Shown here: piece after piece, positions 47,117-59,717 of the stretch
Layout of the letters: every line of letters starts with the position of its first letter
Position numbering within the stretch: position 1 is the stretch's first letter
Source: Hansfordia pulvinata
Lineage: Eukaryota > Ascomycota > Sordariomycetes > Xylariales
NCBI GenBank assembly: GCA_006538405.1
Contig: BJKQ01000001.1
Location: 1,364,001-1,428,000, forward strand
Direction of reading: 5' to 3'
DNA length: 64,000 nt
Position numbers and translations under genes: made by a program
Notes under the pieces: generated by a model
Seen by the model: the letters and a program-made list of their open reading frames with translations, nothing else
Databases searched by the model: none
Told to the model about the DNA's origin: nothing

Positions 47117-49466
47117 ATGCTGCCGCGTCCTCGCCAGGCCTCCCAGGCCGCCAGGGCCCTCTCCAAGGTCTCCCGCCAGCAGCAGCACCGCGCCTTCGCC
47201 GTCTCCCCCGTCTCTGCCGCCCCGGCTGTCATCTCCAAGAAGGCCCCCGCCGGTGTCCGCACCCAGGCCACCTCGGCCGCCTCTCCTGCGTGCGTGCCCT
47301 TCGCCCGTCGCTCCCATGCCCCCCCTCCTTGCTGACTCTGAATTTTACCCCCTTTTCCAGGCCCTCCAGAGATGCTCCTGCTCCGGCCTTCAATACCGCC
47401 GGCGCCAAGGACCGCACCCATGTCCAGCCCCTCGTGAACCCCCGCGGCTCGGACATGGACGAATCGTATGTTTGCTCCGGCATGCTTCCGTCGCCAGAAT
47501 CGCCCATACTGACTCCAATCGCTCTCCAGCTTCATCGGCAAGACCGGTGGTGAGATATTCCACGAAATGATGCTGCGCAAGGGTGTGAAGCACATCTGTA
47601 CGTCCATCGAGAATACTCTTATACTCCCCCGCTAGAATCTCCACTGACAAATGGCAGTCGGCTATCCTGGAGGCGCCATTCTCCCCGTCTACGACGCCAT
47701 CTACAACTCGAAGCACTTCGACTTTATCCTCCCCAAACACGAGCAGGGTGCTGGTCACATGGCCGAGGGCTACGCCCGCGCTTCTGGCAAGCCCGGTGTC
47801 GTCCTCGTCACCTCGGGCCCCGGCGCCACTAATGTCATCACCCCCATGCAAGACGCCCTCTCCGACGGCACCCCCATGGTTGTCTTCACTGGCCAGGTCG
47901 TCACGTCTGCCATTGGTAGCGACGCCTTCCAGGAGGCCGACGTTATCGGCATCTCTCGCGCCTGCACCAAGTGGAACGTCATGGTTAAGAACATTGCCGA
48001 GCTGCCCCGCCGCATCAACGAGGCCTTCGAGATCGCCACCTCTGGCCGTCCTGGTCCCGTCCTCGTCGATCTGCCCAAGGATATCACTGCCAGCGTCCTG
48101 AGGAAAGCCATCCCCACCGAGTCCGCCCTTCCTACTCTGCCCTCTGCCGCCTCCATGGCTGCCGCCCAGGCCACTCAGAAGCACCTGCAGGCCTCGATCC
48201 GCCGCGTCGCCGATCTCATCAACATTGCCAAGAAGCCCGTCATCTACGCCGGTCAAGGTATTGTCCAGTCCGAGGGCGGCTCAGAGCTGCTCAAGGAACT
48301 CGCAGACAAGGCTTCCGTGCCTGTTACCACCACTCTCCAGGGCCTGGGCGCTTTCGACGAGCTTGACGACAAGTCCCTCTACATGCTGGGAATGCACGGC
48401 TCGGCCTTCGCCAACATGGCCATGCAGGAGGCTGATCTGATCATCGCCCTCGGCGCCCGCTTCGACGACCGTGTCACCCTCAGCATTCCCAAGTTCGCCC
48501 CTGCCGCCAAGGCCGCCGCCGCCGAGGGCCGTGGTGGTATTGTCCACTTTGAGATCATGCCCAAGAACATTAACAAGGTTGTTCAGGCGACCGAGGCCGT
48601 CGAGGGCGATGTTAGCGAAAACATGCGTGCTCTGATTCCCCACGTCAAGCAGACGTCGATGGAGCAGCGCAAGTCGTGGTTCGGCCAGATCAACGAGTGG
48701 AAGGCCAAGTGGCCCATGAACTCGTTTGAGCGCACCGAGCGCCCCGGCCTGATCAAGCCCCAGGCCTTGATCGAGAAGCTGAGCGACCTCACCAACCACC
48801 GCAAGCACGACACCATCATTGCGACCGGCGTGGGCCAGCACCAGATGTGGACCGCCCAGCACTTCAGATGGCGCCAGCCTCGTACGATGGTCACCTCGGG
48901 TGGTCTCGGCACCATGGGCTACGGTCTGCCTGCCGCCATTGGCGCCAAGGTCGCCCGTCCTGACGCTCTTGTCATCGACATCGACGGCGATGCCTCTTTC
49001 AACATGACCCTGACTGAGCTGTCCACGGCCGCCCAGTTCAACATTGGCGTCAAGGTCATTGTCCTCAACAACGAGGAGCAGGGCATGGTCACCCAGTGGC
49101 AGAATCTTTTCTACGAAGACCGCTACGCGCACACGCATCAACGCAACCCCGACTTCATGAAGCTCTCCGAGGCCATGGGCGTCCAACACCGCAAGTTGGT
49201 CAAGCCCGAGGAGGCTGAAGAGGCCCTGAAGTGGCTGATTGAGTCTGACGGCCCTGCCCTGTTGGAGGTCATGACCGACAAGAAGGTGCCCGTCCTGCCC
49301 ATGGTGCCCGCGGGCTCTGGACTGCACGAGTTCTTGGTGTGGGATTCCGGTAAGTGACCTTGGCATTGCCCCTTTTGATCCGACCAGATTGCTGACCCCG
49401 AAAACAGAAAAGGACAAGAAGCGCCGGGCGATGATGAAGGAGCGAACGGATGGTCTTCACAGCTAA
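47117..49466 (+). CDS. ILV2: Acetolactate synthase catalytic subunit
   Basis: Five exons: 47117-47289, 47361-47465, 47530-47597, 47658-49349 and 49408-49466; phases close to 698 aa. The first about 60 residues are Ala/Arg/Ser-rich with no acids (MLPRPRQASQAARALSKVSR), a mitochondrial targeting sequence. The TPP-dependent core follows: GYPGGAILPVYDAIY, the catalytic Glu in LPKHEQGAGHMAEGYARASG, GPGATNVITPMQDAL, GARFDDRVT, and the TPP/Mg site IDIDGDASFNMTLTEL. It condenses two pyruvates to acetolactate, or pyruvate with 2-oxobutyrate, the first common step of valine, leucine and isoleucine synthesis. It is the target of sulfonylurea herbicides. The frame is intact throughout. It marks the right edge of the catabolic block. 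Confidence 0.97.
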
Positions 49467-52018
49467 GTGGCTCGTGAAAAAAAGGCGAGGTTCTTCTTGA
49501 TTTATCCAAAAGTTCAAATACCACAACGGCAAGATACCACGGCGGTGGAGGACTACCGACGACCGACCTACATGATTTGCATTCCGTTTCTCACCCCACG
49601 CCAAAGCCCGTGAGGGCCAGGGAGAAGGGAGAAGAGCTGCTTTTGAATCTCGTGTCCAGCATAACAGTGTTTCCGGTCAGGATCATTCGGCGCAATAGGA
49701 ATCCGTGGGCAGCGACGGGATTGCTGCCGATGTACATAGGCATGTGTAAAATTTCATAAAAAGCATCTTTGGCATGAGACACTCGGTATCTGCTATCTTG
49801 TGCGTGAAGTCGTGTTCCATGAAATTGGATGTTCAGAGCCTAGCGTATGCAACGGCTACAGACCGCTAGCGGACAATGGCCAACTTTGCGAATCGGCACA
49901 CCTCGCAAGGCTGAGTGATGTACGCACGTGAGTGGGCAGCGTGAGAAGGGCAACTGCTCTGTCGGCTGAGGCTTGGTCCAGAGTCCACCACCAGCTGATA
50001 TCCTCCAGGCGCGCGTCTTGCAATAGGTAGCCCTGCGTATGTATCCCGGGATAAATCAAGCGCGGATGAACCCGGTTGTTATAGGCACACCGACCCGAGT
50101 AATCGCACAAGCATGGATCTTGATTCTGGACCATGTGCCCGCAGCAGGGCCTTCTGGGGGAAGGAAGAAACCTGGAGAGGGAACCAGCGTTTCCGAGACT
50201 CGAACGACCTGCTCGCAGTGCCATTCCACTCTTACTACCTGTCTGAGATCCTCGTCGCGATTTGTGAAGGGCTGGCTGCTTGAGGGAAGGGGGGGTATTT
50301 CCAGGCGCCATGGGCGTGACACGGGCAGTAAACGGTGGTGAAAAAAACCATAGACCCACGCGCACTTTGAAGGACGAAGGTAATACACCTCTCTCTAATC
50401 ACTGCATGACACCAGGGCATTTGGAAAGCGTTCATCTTTGTGAGAAAAGGATACTCGGCGCGACTGGGCGGAATGCGACGTTTTGGCTGCTGCTGCTGCT
50501 GCTGCTGCTGCGCCGCCAATCTAAATTAACTAGGCCCATTTACCTTCTCGGGCGCGTTTCATCCCAAGGTTTATTTACCTACCTTTCGTTACATGGGCGA
50601 CGGGCAGGCTTTATACGGGCCTTGCTTGCCATCTTCCCCCGTTCTGTTATTATCGAGCCTCGGCCCCCCTTCCCCCCTTCTCTCTCTTGTCAACTCTGGG
50701 TACCCGGTTTGGTACTTGGGTATACCACCATGGGAGAGAGATTTGGGGGGTGGGGGCTCTGGGTTTGTAAACGAAGAGGATATGGGGGGGGGGGGCTGGC
50801 CACTGCGCCCAACCGAACTTCACAAACTGTTGCTTGCTGCTCAGTCGAGCACTCGAGAGCAGCGCCCACGCGTCCGCCTTGATCATACGATGACAAGAGA
50901 CACTAGAAAGTGAGTCATGTCCATGACAGGGTCACCTTTGCTGCAATTTCGGCACATCCAGACAAGCGGGAACCAGTGTGACATCCAATACGCTCTCTTG
51001 GCAGGAGATGGGTTAAGAGGAACGGAAAAGGAATCTGTTTTTCATTTTTTCTTGGTTTCATAATCTCCTCGCTCTCGCGGAGATACAAGCCATCGGTCGG
51101 TTCAGTCCTCGGATCATCCCGTCGCGCTCTCTGTAGGAAATCCTCATCACCCCGCTTTCCATCCGTATCACAATCGCATCGATGGCGGTTTGCGTGTCTT
51201 GCCGATGATGACTCCAGGGGGGAAGAGGAGGCAAGGGGACCGTCGCTGGCCTCGAGGCACGTTTTGGTTGGGCCAGATTGCAAAGAAGCACAAGCCTATT
51301 CATCTGCCAGGACCATTCCGCATCATAAAAGTAGTAGAGCCCAGCAGATAAGGTCGTTATCCTCACAAATCCGGTTCGTCTCTGGAACTACCGGCAGTCT
51401 CGACTGCCAGCATGGAGTCTTGCCGGAGGGAAATCATAGGAAAACAGCCCAGTGTCCAGCCCTGCTCAGCAGGCCCGAGAATGCACATGTCTCATGAACT
51501 CCATCCAGACCCTAATCTCACAGAAAACGCCGGCACAGGCTTGAGCCTCCCCTCCCTGGTCATTTCATCGTACCGAACACATTCATCGCTATTAGTAGGT
51601 ATCGGAGACAGTCCGCCTCCTTTGGTAAGCCCGTCGAGACCAGCTGAAGCAGACGTTGACATGACATCTGAGAAGCTGGCTGGGCGCCCGATTCGTCGCA
51701 AGAATGGGCTCGTCCGAGATTTCCAAGGGTAATCCACATCGATGACTCGTGAAACTCATCGTAACTGGTAAAGGTGCAGAGCTAGTGCTGAGAAAGACAA
51801 ACTCGGACCATTCATCGTAGTACTGGTACAAACCGCCGCCGCGGTTCTTCCGCGTGGCCGCAGCAGCAGGGTTGAAACTCGATCAATATCAACTGCCTAT
51901 TTGCTCTTGGTATTGGGAATCCCATACTGGTATGGCTCATGCGGTAGGGCATCGTCAAAACTGATGCCACAGTTTCACCTGGGGGCAGACCTCGCATCCC
52001 CAGAAGTCCCCCGCTCTC
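49467..52018. other. Intergenic region between convergent genes
   Basis: 2.55 kb, tail-to-tail. Open frames overlap CTG triplets (about 50488-50511) and G runs and show no domains. No RNA gene was found by eye. Confidence 0.5.
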
Positions 52019-55000
52019 TCACGTCGAGACTGCAGGGGCAGGAGGGCCCTGTCTGCTCCAGTTTTCGGTGCGGCTTCGGAAGCCACTGCTGCGTCCGCCT
52101 CTGCCAGATGGTCGCTCTGAAGGGCTGGAAGAATGGTCGGCGGGGTGGTCAGAGGAATCGCGCCCTCGATTGTAGCCCCCTCGAGATTGTCTTCCATTTC
52201 CCCGCTGTCCGTTGCGACGCGGGTTGCTGCGGGTCCTGTTGCCGAGGTTCCGTGAGTGGACAGCATAGGGAACTTGTCTTGCATCAGTGCCGGGTACCGA
52301 AATGCGGATGACAGTTTTGCCATGAGCCCAGTCGAGTTCGAAGCGGGGAGACTCGGCATTGTTGGAGGCCACGCGGTACCTGGGAGCGAGCGGGTTCCAG
52401 TTGACTTCCGCAGCCTGGTAGAGCAGATCTGGGGTTTCAAGGGGTAGAACGATAGGTGGGAGAGATCCCATTTCCTGCTCCTCGAAGCACTCTTCAGCCA
52501 TCTCTCGACTGATGTACAGGCTGTCGACACTGGCGGTGCTCCCGGGAGAAAGGCTAGGAAGAGACACTGTCATGGCGTCCGTCGGGGTGTGGGGAGCATG
52601 CTCAAGTACAGCACGGCTCGACGAGTCTACGGCGAGAGACTTGGCCCCTGCAGCAGCCGCCGCAGACTTCCGGCCCAACAGTGTGTTAATCTGGTTTTGC
52701 CAGTGATCTTGCGAGGCAATTGCTGTAGCGCTCTGGTGAAGGTCATGGAAACCTCTGCTGGGAGGACGCACGGCAGAAAGAGGAGACGTCGGTACTTTGC
52801 CCTGTGCGGGGGCGGCCGCCGCCGCAGCAAACGAAACAGGAACCCCCTGGACGTGGCCGCATTGGATGCGGCGTTCTGTTGTCCGGCCTCAGCAGCAGGT
52901 GGCAGCTTGACAACGGGTTTTTGCGGCGGCAGTGATACGTGAGGGTGAGCGCGGTCGCCTTCGTAAGCAGGGTGATCCTCCATCATCGGCGGTGGCGGGG
53001 TAGGTGAGCGGGAACGCGCGTCATCCGGCAAGTAATGCTCTTCAAGACGGATATCCGTAGAAGAAGGGAAGAACCGTGAGGGGCCGCGAGGTTGAGATCC
53101 TTGGTTCGAAGCAGCGGGCCCAGTCGGGGCCCCCGGCACGGGGCGAGAGTAGTCGGGACGCAGACCGGTGCCTCGTTGATGAAGGTCAGGGTGGGGGCCC
53201 ACGGAGTGATCACCGTTCCAGTTGGGCTTAGAGATAGCACCAATGGTGCTGACAGAAGTTCCTACCGCCTCTCGCTTGCCATCATCGGCGCGTCTTACCT
53301 CACGCCAGGTTTCGTTTATCGCAGGACCCATGGACTCACGGGTGAGACCCTGCTCAGCAAAGAGTCTCTCCTGGGCTTCGGCTCTGTTCTTGGCAGCCAT
53401 GGCCATCTCTCTATCACTCGCAGCAATGTCGACGTTCTTCCACGGGTTGGGGCCTCTTTGGGAGGGTTGTGCCGGAGCACCAACAGGCTGAGGGCGCGGA
53501 GGCCCGATAGGTGCCAGGCGACCAGCAGGCGGTTGCTCCATGCGCGAAGGTTGCGTCGGCGCAGCCGTTCGGGGTGGGCCAATGGGGCCTGGGTGTCGAG
53601 GAATTGCCGACATGGATGAAGGCTCAGGCAATGGGCCGATACCTGCATCGAAGGTGCCGTTCCCAAGTGAGTTGTTGCCCGGGGCACCCCATACATTCCT
53701 CTTCGGCGCCCAGGTTGAACTCGTGAATCGTTCCTGACCTTGTGGAGGGTCGAGCCAGGGTCCGTTGGTCTGAGGCCTGGGCGCGGTGGATGCGAGATGT
53801 TGCGGCGACGGGGCTTGGGGAGACACCGGGTTGGGAGTATCGTTGTGGTCACCGTTGACTTTTGGCTCCACCGCGTTGGAGACGTCGGTTGGCGGCTTAG
53901 GGTCAGCTGGAGGCTCTTCGGGTGCGTCTGCGTCGTTGCTGGTGGCGTTGACACGTGCAGCTAAGGCGGCGGGAACGTCAGCGGGTTTCGTGGGCTCGTC
54001 CTTCTTGGTACTCTTGCGCTCAGGCGCCGGGCCCAGAGCCTCCATCTTGAGACGCAAGCGTTCCTCGCGCGCCGTGCGTTCGCGAGCTTCTTCTTCCTCT
54101 CTTCGTTTCCGCGCAGCCTCGCGGCGTTCTCGCATGATCTTCTTCTGCGCTTCAATCACGTCCTCTGAATTGTCAGCAACAACAGGTGGTTGTGGTGGGG
54201 GCAGCGCAGCTCCGGGGTCGGGTCCTTGATGGTGCGGCACGGAATGACTCTGGCCGGGTGACGGTCCTTGTTGCCACGGCTGCGCAGGGTGGATCTGAGG
54301 AGTTGGGTGCTGGTGAGCTGAAGGTGAGAAAGCATGCGTTGAGACCGGACTTTCGTTGCCGGGAAGAAACGGACCAGGCCCGGGTCCATGGCTATGGCCA
54401 GTGTGTGAGCCGTCGGGGGCTGTGTCCAGTGGTTTGCCCATAACCCGGTGCGCGACGCTGCCACTACCGCCGCTAACAATAGAGGAACCACGCCGGCGAC
54501 CGTACGGCCCTTCTTGAAGTGTTGCTCGGCTAGTCTGGAAAGCTGATGAAGGCTCGGCCGGCCCAGCTCCGTCGAAATGACCGTGTCTCTGGAGCACAGC
54601 AGGTTGGCGAGTTTGACTCTCATGCCGTGAGCCCCTGCGATCTGCGACCGGTTCATAGCGTCCGGAGTGAGAGTTGAACAGCTCGCGACCTGGGTGACCC
54701 GAAGCCTCACGCCAGCTGGATCGGCTGAAATCGTCAGCCGCGATCTCCTTCGCCGGTATCTGTGATTGGCTCGGATGCGCCGAGTATTCCCTGGGCGGAG
54801 CTTGTGTTCCGACCGGAGGTGGCGGGTACCGGGAAGTTTGATTGGCAGGAATATCCATGATGACCGGAGATGCTCTGTCGACGGGAGGTAGAGTGGCCCA
54901 AGGCGACTTTACTGGAGTGGGAGGAGCTGGTGGCTTTGCGACAAGGGTTGGCTTTTCAGGCGCGCCCTTGAGCACAAGGCCCTTGCCAGACGCAAGAACA

Positions 55001-56071
55001 CCGGGTCTGATGGATGGCGACGCAGTTGCGCTAGAGGGCGCCGGAGGTTGAGGAGGCGCAGGCGACCTGGGTTTTGGGGCAGGTTCTGGCTGCCTATCGA
55101 GAACGGCGTGACCGGGGATCGGGCTCGGGCCCATCTCATCGGCCTGAGGAAGCGTGTTCTGAGTGCCGTCTGTCCATGTTATGGTCTCCGGTGCCCAATC
55201 GTCGTCGTCCTCGTCAATGTCAGCCCAAGTCGACTGGCCCTTGGTGTCTTCAGGGCCTAGTCGATCCGCGAGATGGATACCAAATTGCTGAACAAGTTCC
55301 TCATCTGTCATCTTCTTTGGCTCGGGCTCAACGGGGGCTGGAGACTAGTAAGCAATGCGAACATAACAGGCATTCGCGATTAGTAGAAGACCTGATCTGG
55401 ACCTACGTTTGTTGATTTTCCATACTGAACTGGGGTCAGGGGCTGCCGCAGGTTTGCTGTTGGCGCTGAGGGTCTTGGAAGAGCCGCCCAAGTTGCTGCC
55501 AGACTTTGCGACAAGCTTCAGTTTGGAGGCTGAAGAGTTCTGCGGGCCCGGTTGCGGGGTGGACGAAGTAGAGCCAGCGGCAGACTCTGGGCGCGAGGTA
55601 GTGTTGGCAGCAGCCTTGGTGGCAAGGAAGTTCTTATTGACCGAAAGAGACTTGAAACCCTTTGGCTTGGGGCGGAAGACGAAGCTCGGGCGTGTGATTT
55701 GGTCGGGTCTTGCTTTGAAGTTTCTGTATCGGAACCGCCGCTTACGCTAACCTCGGTAGAGTTGACCAGCTCGTCGACAACATCGGAGACATGTTTGTGG
55801 TCGAAGTCGTCGGGAGAGGGCGCGGCGACGGGCGCAGGGACGGGGGGGCCGGCATTTTGGGAGTCGGGGGCCGTCGGAGCGGCCGAAGGGGCGTCCTAGT
55901 CCGGTCAGCAGAAGATCGGGTGAAGGGGTTCTGAGGGGAGACTGAGGGGAGACTGAGGGGAGGGGTTTTGAATGGTAGAGGGGGAAAGCGGGCTAGCATG
56001 AGACGTACAAGCGAAGGTCCGTTTACAGAAACATCTACAGCGTCGGTCGTGGCGGCCTCAGTCGCCATCAT
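52019..56071 (-). CDS. Long disordered RG-rich fungal protein, two apparent frameshifts
   Basis: Three exons: 56009-56071, 55407-55895 and 52019-55337, about 1,290 aa. The N-terminus MMATEAATTDAVDV leads to HVSDVVDELVNSTEVSVSGG, then FKSLSVNKNFLATKAAA and KLKLVAKSGSNLG. PDPSSVWKINK, MTDEELVQQFGIHLADRLG and WADIDEDDDDWAPETITW follow; the last is a distinctive acidic aromatic motif. Then comes a very long Pro/Ser-rich stretch. A charged coiled coil (QKKIMRERREAARKRREEEE) lies mid-protein, and the C-terminus is RG/RGG-rich (RGGYNRGRDSS). The RGG tail and disorder suggest an RNA-associated protein; no function is recognised. The frame breaks at a G4 run (55669-55672) and near a C5 run (52843-52847). 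Adding one base at each makes exon 2 and exon 3 phases exact. Confidence 0.72.
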
Positions 56072-58323
56072 CCAGCGGTCAGTCGGCAGAGGGGGCGGGG
56101 CGAAAGCGCAGGGCGCAACGAGGGCGGGCAAAGAGGTAGGCCGAGCGAGGCTGGAGGAAAAGATCAGAGGCGGCGGCGGAGCGACGACGAAGCTGGCGAT
56201 TACGTTGGGGCGGCGAGCGAGTCGACGAGGGCGGAGACTCGAGAGGAGGCGAGACGACCGGAGCGGTGGGAGAGGGTCGAACAGGCCAGTACAGCGGCGG
56301 GATCCTGATAGGGGTCGGGTCGGGTGATGGAGATGGGTTGACAGCCTGCGGGCATCAGTCTGTCGGGTCTGACTGGTTGGTCGGTCGGTCGGAGGTGGGA
56401 GGAGACGGCACCAGAGATGCTGTGCAGCGCCGGGCAATGTTGTGCTGTATGTACTTGACTGTGTGTACTGTGTATGCTGTGCTGTGCTGTGCTCAAGTGT
56501 CGTGCCTTATGTACGAGCGCTCCGAAGTGCTGTGTTGTACAGTGCTAGCTCAGCTGACCGGATTGTGTGCCTGGGGGAAGAAAGGGTAGGCCGTTTTTGT
56601 TTGGAAGATTTTGACACTGTCATCTAGTGGGTGAACTGTGACTAAGATACCGTGCGCTGGGATTGCACCAACTGTACAAAGCGCCTTGCACAGTACTCCT
56701 CAGGGGTCTCGCGTGGTGCTGCTGCTGCTATTGGCGGCGGCAACGTCTACGAGAGGTACTCGTACAACAGCCACCCGTTCCGGAATGGTACTGGCGGCGT
56801 CCGTCACCACAACCTTATTGCTCCATTCACGATGGGAGGTCGTTCTCATCAACGACTGCGACGCGGCGTATTTCTGACTTGCTCATGGCCGACATTCGAG
56901 GGCAGAGCTATCACGGGCAACCCCTCCACTTCTCATTTTGTCTTCACGCAGTCAGGTCTCGGGCTTTACCGCTGACGTTGCTCGCGATTTTCCCTGCCCA
57001 AGTGGAGCACTGACGTTGCTTTTTCCCACCCAGAAGCACCCTGCCGTGGCCCATGGCCTCCTCTCCAGACCACGTCAAGATATCGAACTTTCAAGCGCTA
57101 CAATACATAGGGCACGAAAAATTGCGTTTGGTCTAAAAGCGTGGCCGGACTCGATTGAATATGAAGATACATCTGTTGTGGATCGTGTCTTGAACAACAC
57201 CTAGTACTACGAGTAGTTATGTTTGCTCTCTCGGCCTACAAACAGTATACCAGCCGTGAAGGTGAATGAAGAAGAAGAAGCTGTCCTGACAACAGGATTC
57301 AAAAAAATGCTCGTCGCAGACGAAAGAGGCTCACGCACCCATTCACTTCAACAACGGGATAGCTCACAGTCGGTCCCTGTCAGCTTGAACTGTGGCGAGT
57401 TTCATGGTCTGGCCCAGCTCTGTCTTCGACTGGTCGCCTCGGCCTTCGAGAAGCGTTGCCCAGCACCGCTAGCTGCTAGCCTGGTCGCCATGTGTGAAGT
57501 TCAGTCCCTCAGCGCGACACCCACGCACCCACGGCAGCGTCGCCGCTGGTTCCCACCACCCGATCATTCCGCACTCGAGACTCAGAGCCGTGAGCTTGCA
57601 AGTTGGACCCAGCGAACCTGCAAGGTATCCAGTTGCAAATAACGGGGCTATGAGGCAATCCAGCTCCACCTCGCCCAGACCAAAATCGCGCGACTTCCCG
57701 CCATGATCGGATGGCTCTCCTTTCATGGAATCAGCATTTGGTGTCCAGGCTGATCATTATATCAGCACGCCTCAACGAGTCTTTCAAGGGGGTAAAATGT
57801 TTGCCTTGGCAAACCCGTGCCTGCAGAGATCAGGTCTGTACATTGGTCGTCTATTTGTCCGTTCACCCAGATGCTCTTCCAATAGGGACAGCCTTCGCCT
57901 TGACAAGATCCAATCACCAGATAGCACCTCAAGTTTATATCCGTCCTGACAATGACAGCACCTGTCTCGCGGGGTTCCCACTCACTCTACGCCCAAGTCA
58001 AGCGAGTAGGAGCCGCACGTGTCACAAGCCTCACAGATCAGAGATTCAACTTTGGGGAGAGGCAGCTAGGACACAAATGAAATATGGTTGGTTTTTGGAG
58101 GTTTGCGCTGGGTTCAAAACGTATCGTTTCCTCCCGCCTTGTCTAGTACACAGAGGTTTCCCCTGCTCCCCGTCGTTGCGTCGTAGGTTTCAGGGTCCTC
58201 TCTATCTTATGTACACAGCATCACGCCTTTTCCTCACATCATCCTGCGAACGCTCAAAGTCCTTGAAGCGGGATGTAGCGGGCTCGACGCGCGCATCTTC
58301 GTCAAGATAAACGCAGACTCCGC
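56072..58323. other. Intergenic region
   Basis: 2.25 kb with the promoter of the RG-rich protein (CTGTG/GTGCT repeats at about 56450-56500) and the 3' side of the ATP synthase gene. A 199-codon plus-strand frame (57711-58310) has no domain and a composition unlike the neighbouring genes, so it is not called. Confidence 0.5.
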
Positions 58324-59066
58324 TTAGTGAGCGTTGTTCTTGTGGTGACCTGCGAGTTGTTAGAATGGCTGGAGGCGGTGCGTTGTTCGCGGGATACTAA
58401 CGCAGGTGGAAGTAGTAGGTGATGGGGTATCCGACGACCAGGATGAGACCAATGGCGTGGATGATGGCTGATAACGAGGCAACAGTCAGTATAAATGGTT
58501 TCTTGCGCAGATGTTCAGGCCGCAGGTATCGACGCTGGGCTTTGGGGGGATGCGGATGCAAAGAGAACGTACGCTTAGCGGTCGGGTTCTTGCCGAAGTG
58601 CTTGGCCTGGTAGCGGCCAGCAATACCGGTAGCCTTGACCTCGGGGGCGGGGCCACGAGGGAGCTTCTCGTAGAAGTTGACGACGCGCTTCATGCGGAGG
58701 GCATCAGGGGCAGCGCCGATGGCCTATGAGTCGGGGAGGTGGACGTTAGCAATTCGTTCGTCGTTGTATGTTGTCACGTGGTGTTTATAGTTTGATGTCG
58801 TCTTGGTCTCCTCCGCTGCGATGCCTCCGGGCAGGGCCAGTCTCGGGTAGTCGATGCTGATGATCCGTGACCGGCGGATCGGGGCGCATAAGGATATGGG
58901 GTGTCAAATACGTACGGTAGGCGAAGCGACCTAGATACGCGATTGCGTTAGTCAAACAAGTTCATCGCGATATGGACTGTATCCGAGATGGGACGACGGA
59001 GGAGGGAGGGGCTGCGAACCTTGGGGGGATGAGGGTCGAAAGACCGCGGCGGGTGACGAAGCTCAT
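58324..59066 (-). CDS. ATP17: Mitochondrial F1Fo-ATP synthase subunit f
   Basis: Five exons: 59020-59066, 58916-58930 (15 bases), 58573-58723, 58402-58467 and 58324-58349. The product is 101 aa if one base is restored. It reads MSFVTRRGLSTLIPP, then VASPT from the micro-exon, AIGAAPDALRMKRVVNFYEK, LPRGPAPEVKATGIAGRYQA and KHFGKNPTAKP. A single membrane helix (IIHAIGLILVVGYPITYYFH) and the tail LRHHKNNAH complete it. This is the fungal subunit f of the membrane Fo sector (inner mitochondrial membrane). Exon 1 is 47 bases; the expected PPK needs seven Cs where the DNA has six (59023-59028 on the plus strand as G). All other junctions fit. It is head-to-head with a complex I subunit gene. Confidence 0.93.
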
Positions 59067-59717
59067 GTTGGCGGGTGGGGACGATAGCGGTCGCCGGGAC
59101 AAGTCTGGCAGGCAAAGTACAGGTCAGTCGGCCAATTGAAGGTTGTTTTTGGAGCGACAGTCGGCGGTTCGGCGTGCAATTGAGGGTTGGTCTGGGGTTG
59201 CGCACCTGGGTTAATCGGACTGGATATGGCGGCGATGGTTGGATGGAGCGGGAAACAGGCAAGGCGAGGCAACGCAGGCAGGCAGGCTTCGGAGCTGTCG
59301 AGGTGGAAGGGAGTCGTCGGAAGAGCCAGACGAAAAGAACTCGCCCGCAAATTGGCGCGAGGATTTGCCGGAGACCAATCAGCGCCCGCCAAAACCACTG
59401 ACCGGGACCCACCCGCTCTTTCTCGCTCGTCCGTCCGCCGGCGCCTGCTTCGCTGCAGCTGCTTAAGTACTATATGCGCCAAGAGTGGGCGTGAAGATAC
59501 ATCCAAGCCTGCCCCAGAACCACCCACCCGCTTCGTCGCTGTCCGCCGCTGCGGCGTCACTGCTCCCGTCGTCTCACGACATCCATCAACCCTCACCACG
59601 CATAACCACTCCCGCACCCCACCCACCGGGCTCAATTGGATCTCTCACGCGGCCGAGAAGAGCCCAGAACCTCTCCACTCCCCTCCGACGCCCCAGGACG
59701 ACCTCGACGACCGCACA
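59067..59717. promoter_or_regulatory. Bidirectional promoter of two respiratory-chain genes
   Basis: 651 bases between the starts of ATP17 (minus) and the complex I subunit (plus). An ACCAAT box on the plus strand at about 59376-59381 suits CCAAT-binding-complex control, which is known for respiratory genes in fungi. Direct evidence is lacking. Confidence 0.55.

Noticed and set aside
46552..47607. Minus-strand 351-codon frame across the ILV2 promoter and first exons
   Set aside because: Low-complexity Gly/Arg/Trp composition and overlaps ILV2 presequence exons in antisense.
50200..50230. TTCGAGTC-like sequence resembling a tRNA T-arm (minus strand)
   Set aside because: The flanking bases do not pair to a T-stem and no anticodon or D-arm is present in the expected distance.
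57711..58310. 199-codon plus-strand frame downstream of ATP17
   Set aside because: No recognisable domain; Ser/Arg/Cys-rich composition unlike the neighbouring genes; not supported enough to call.
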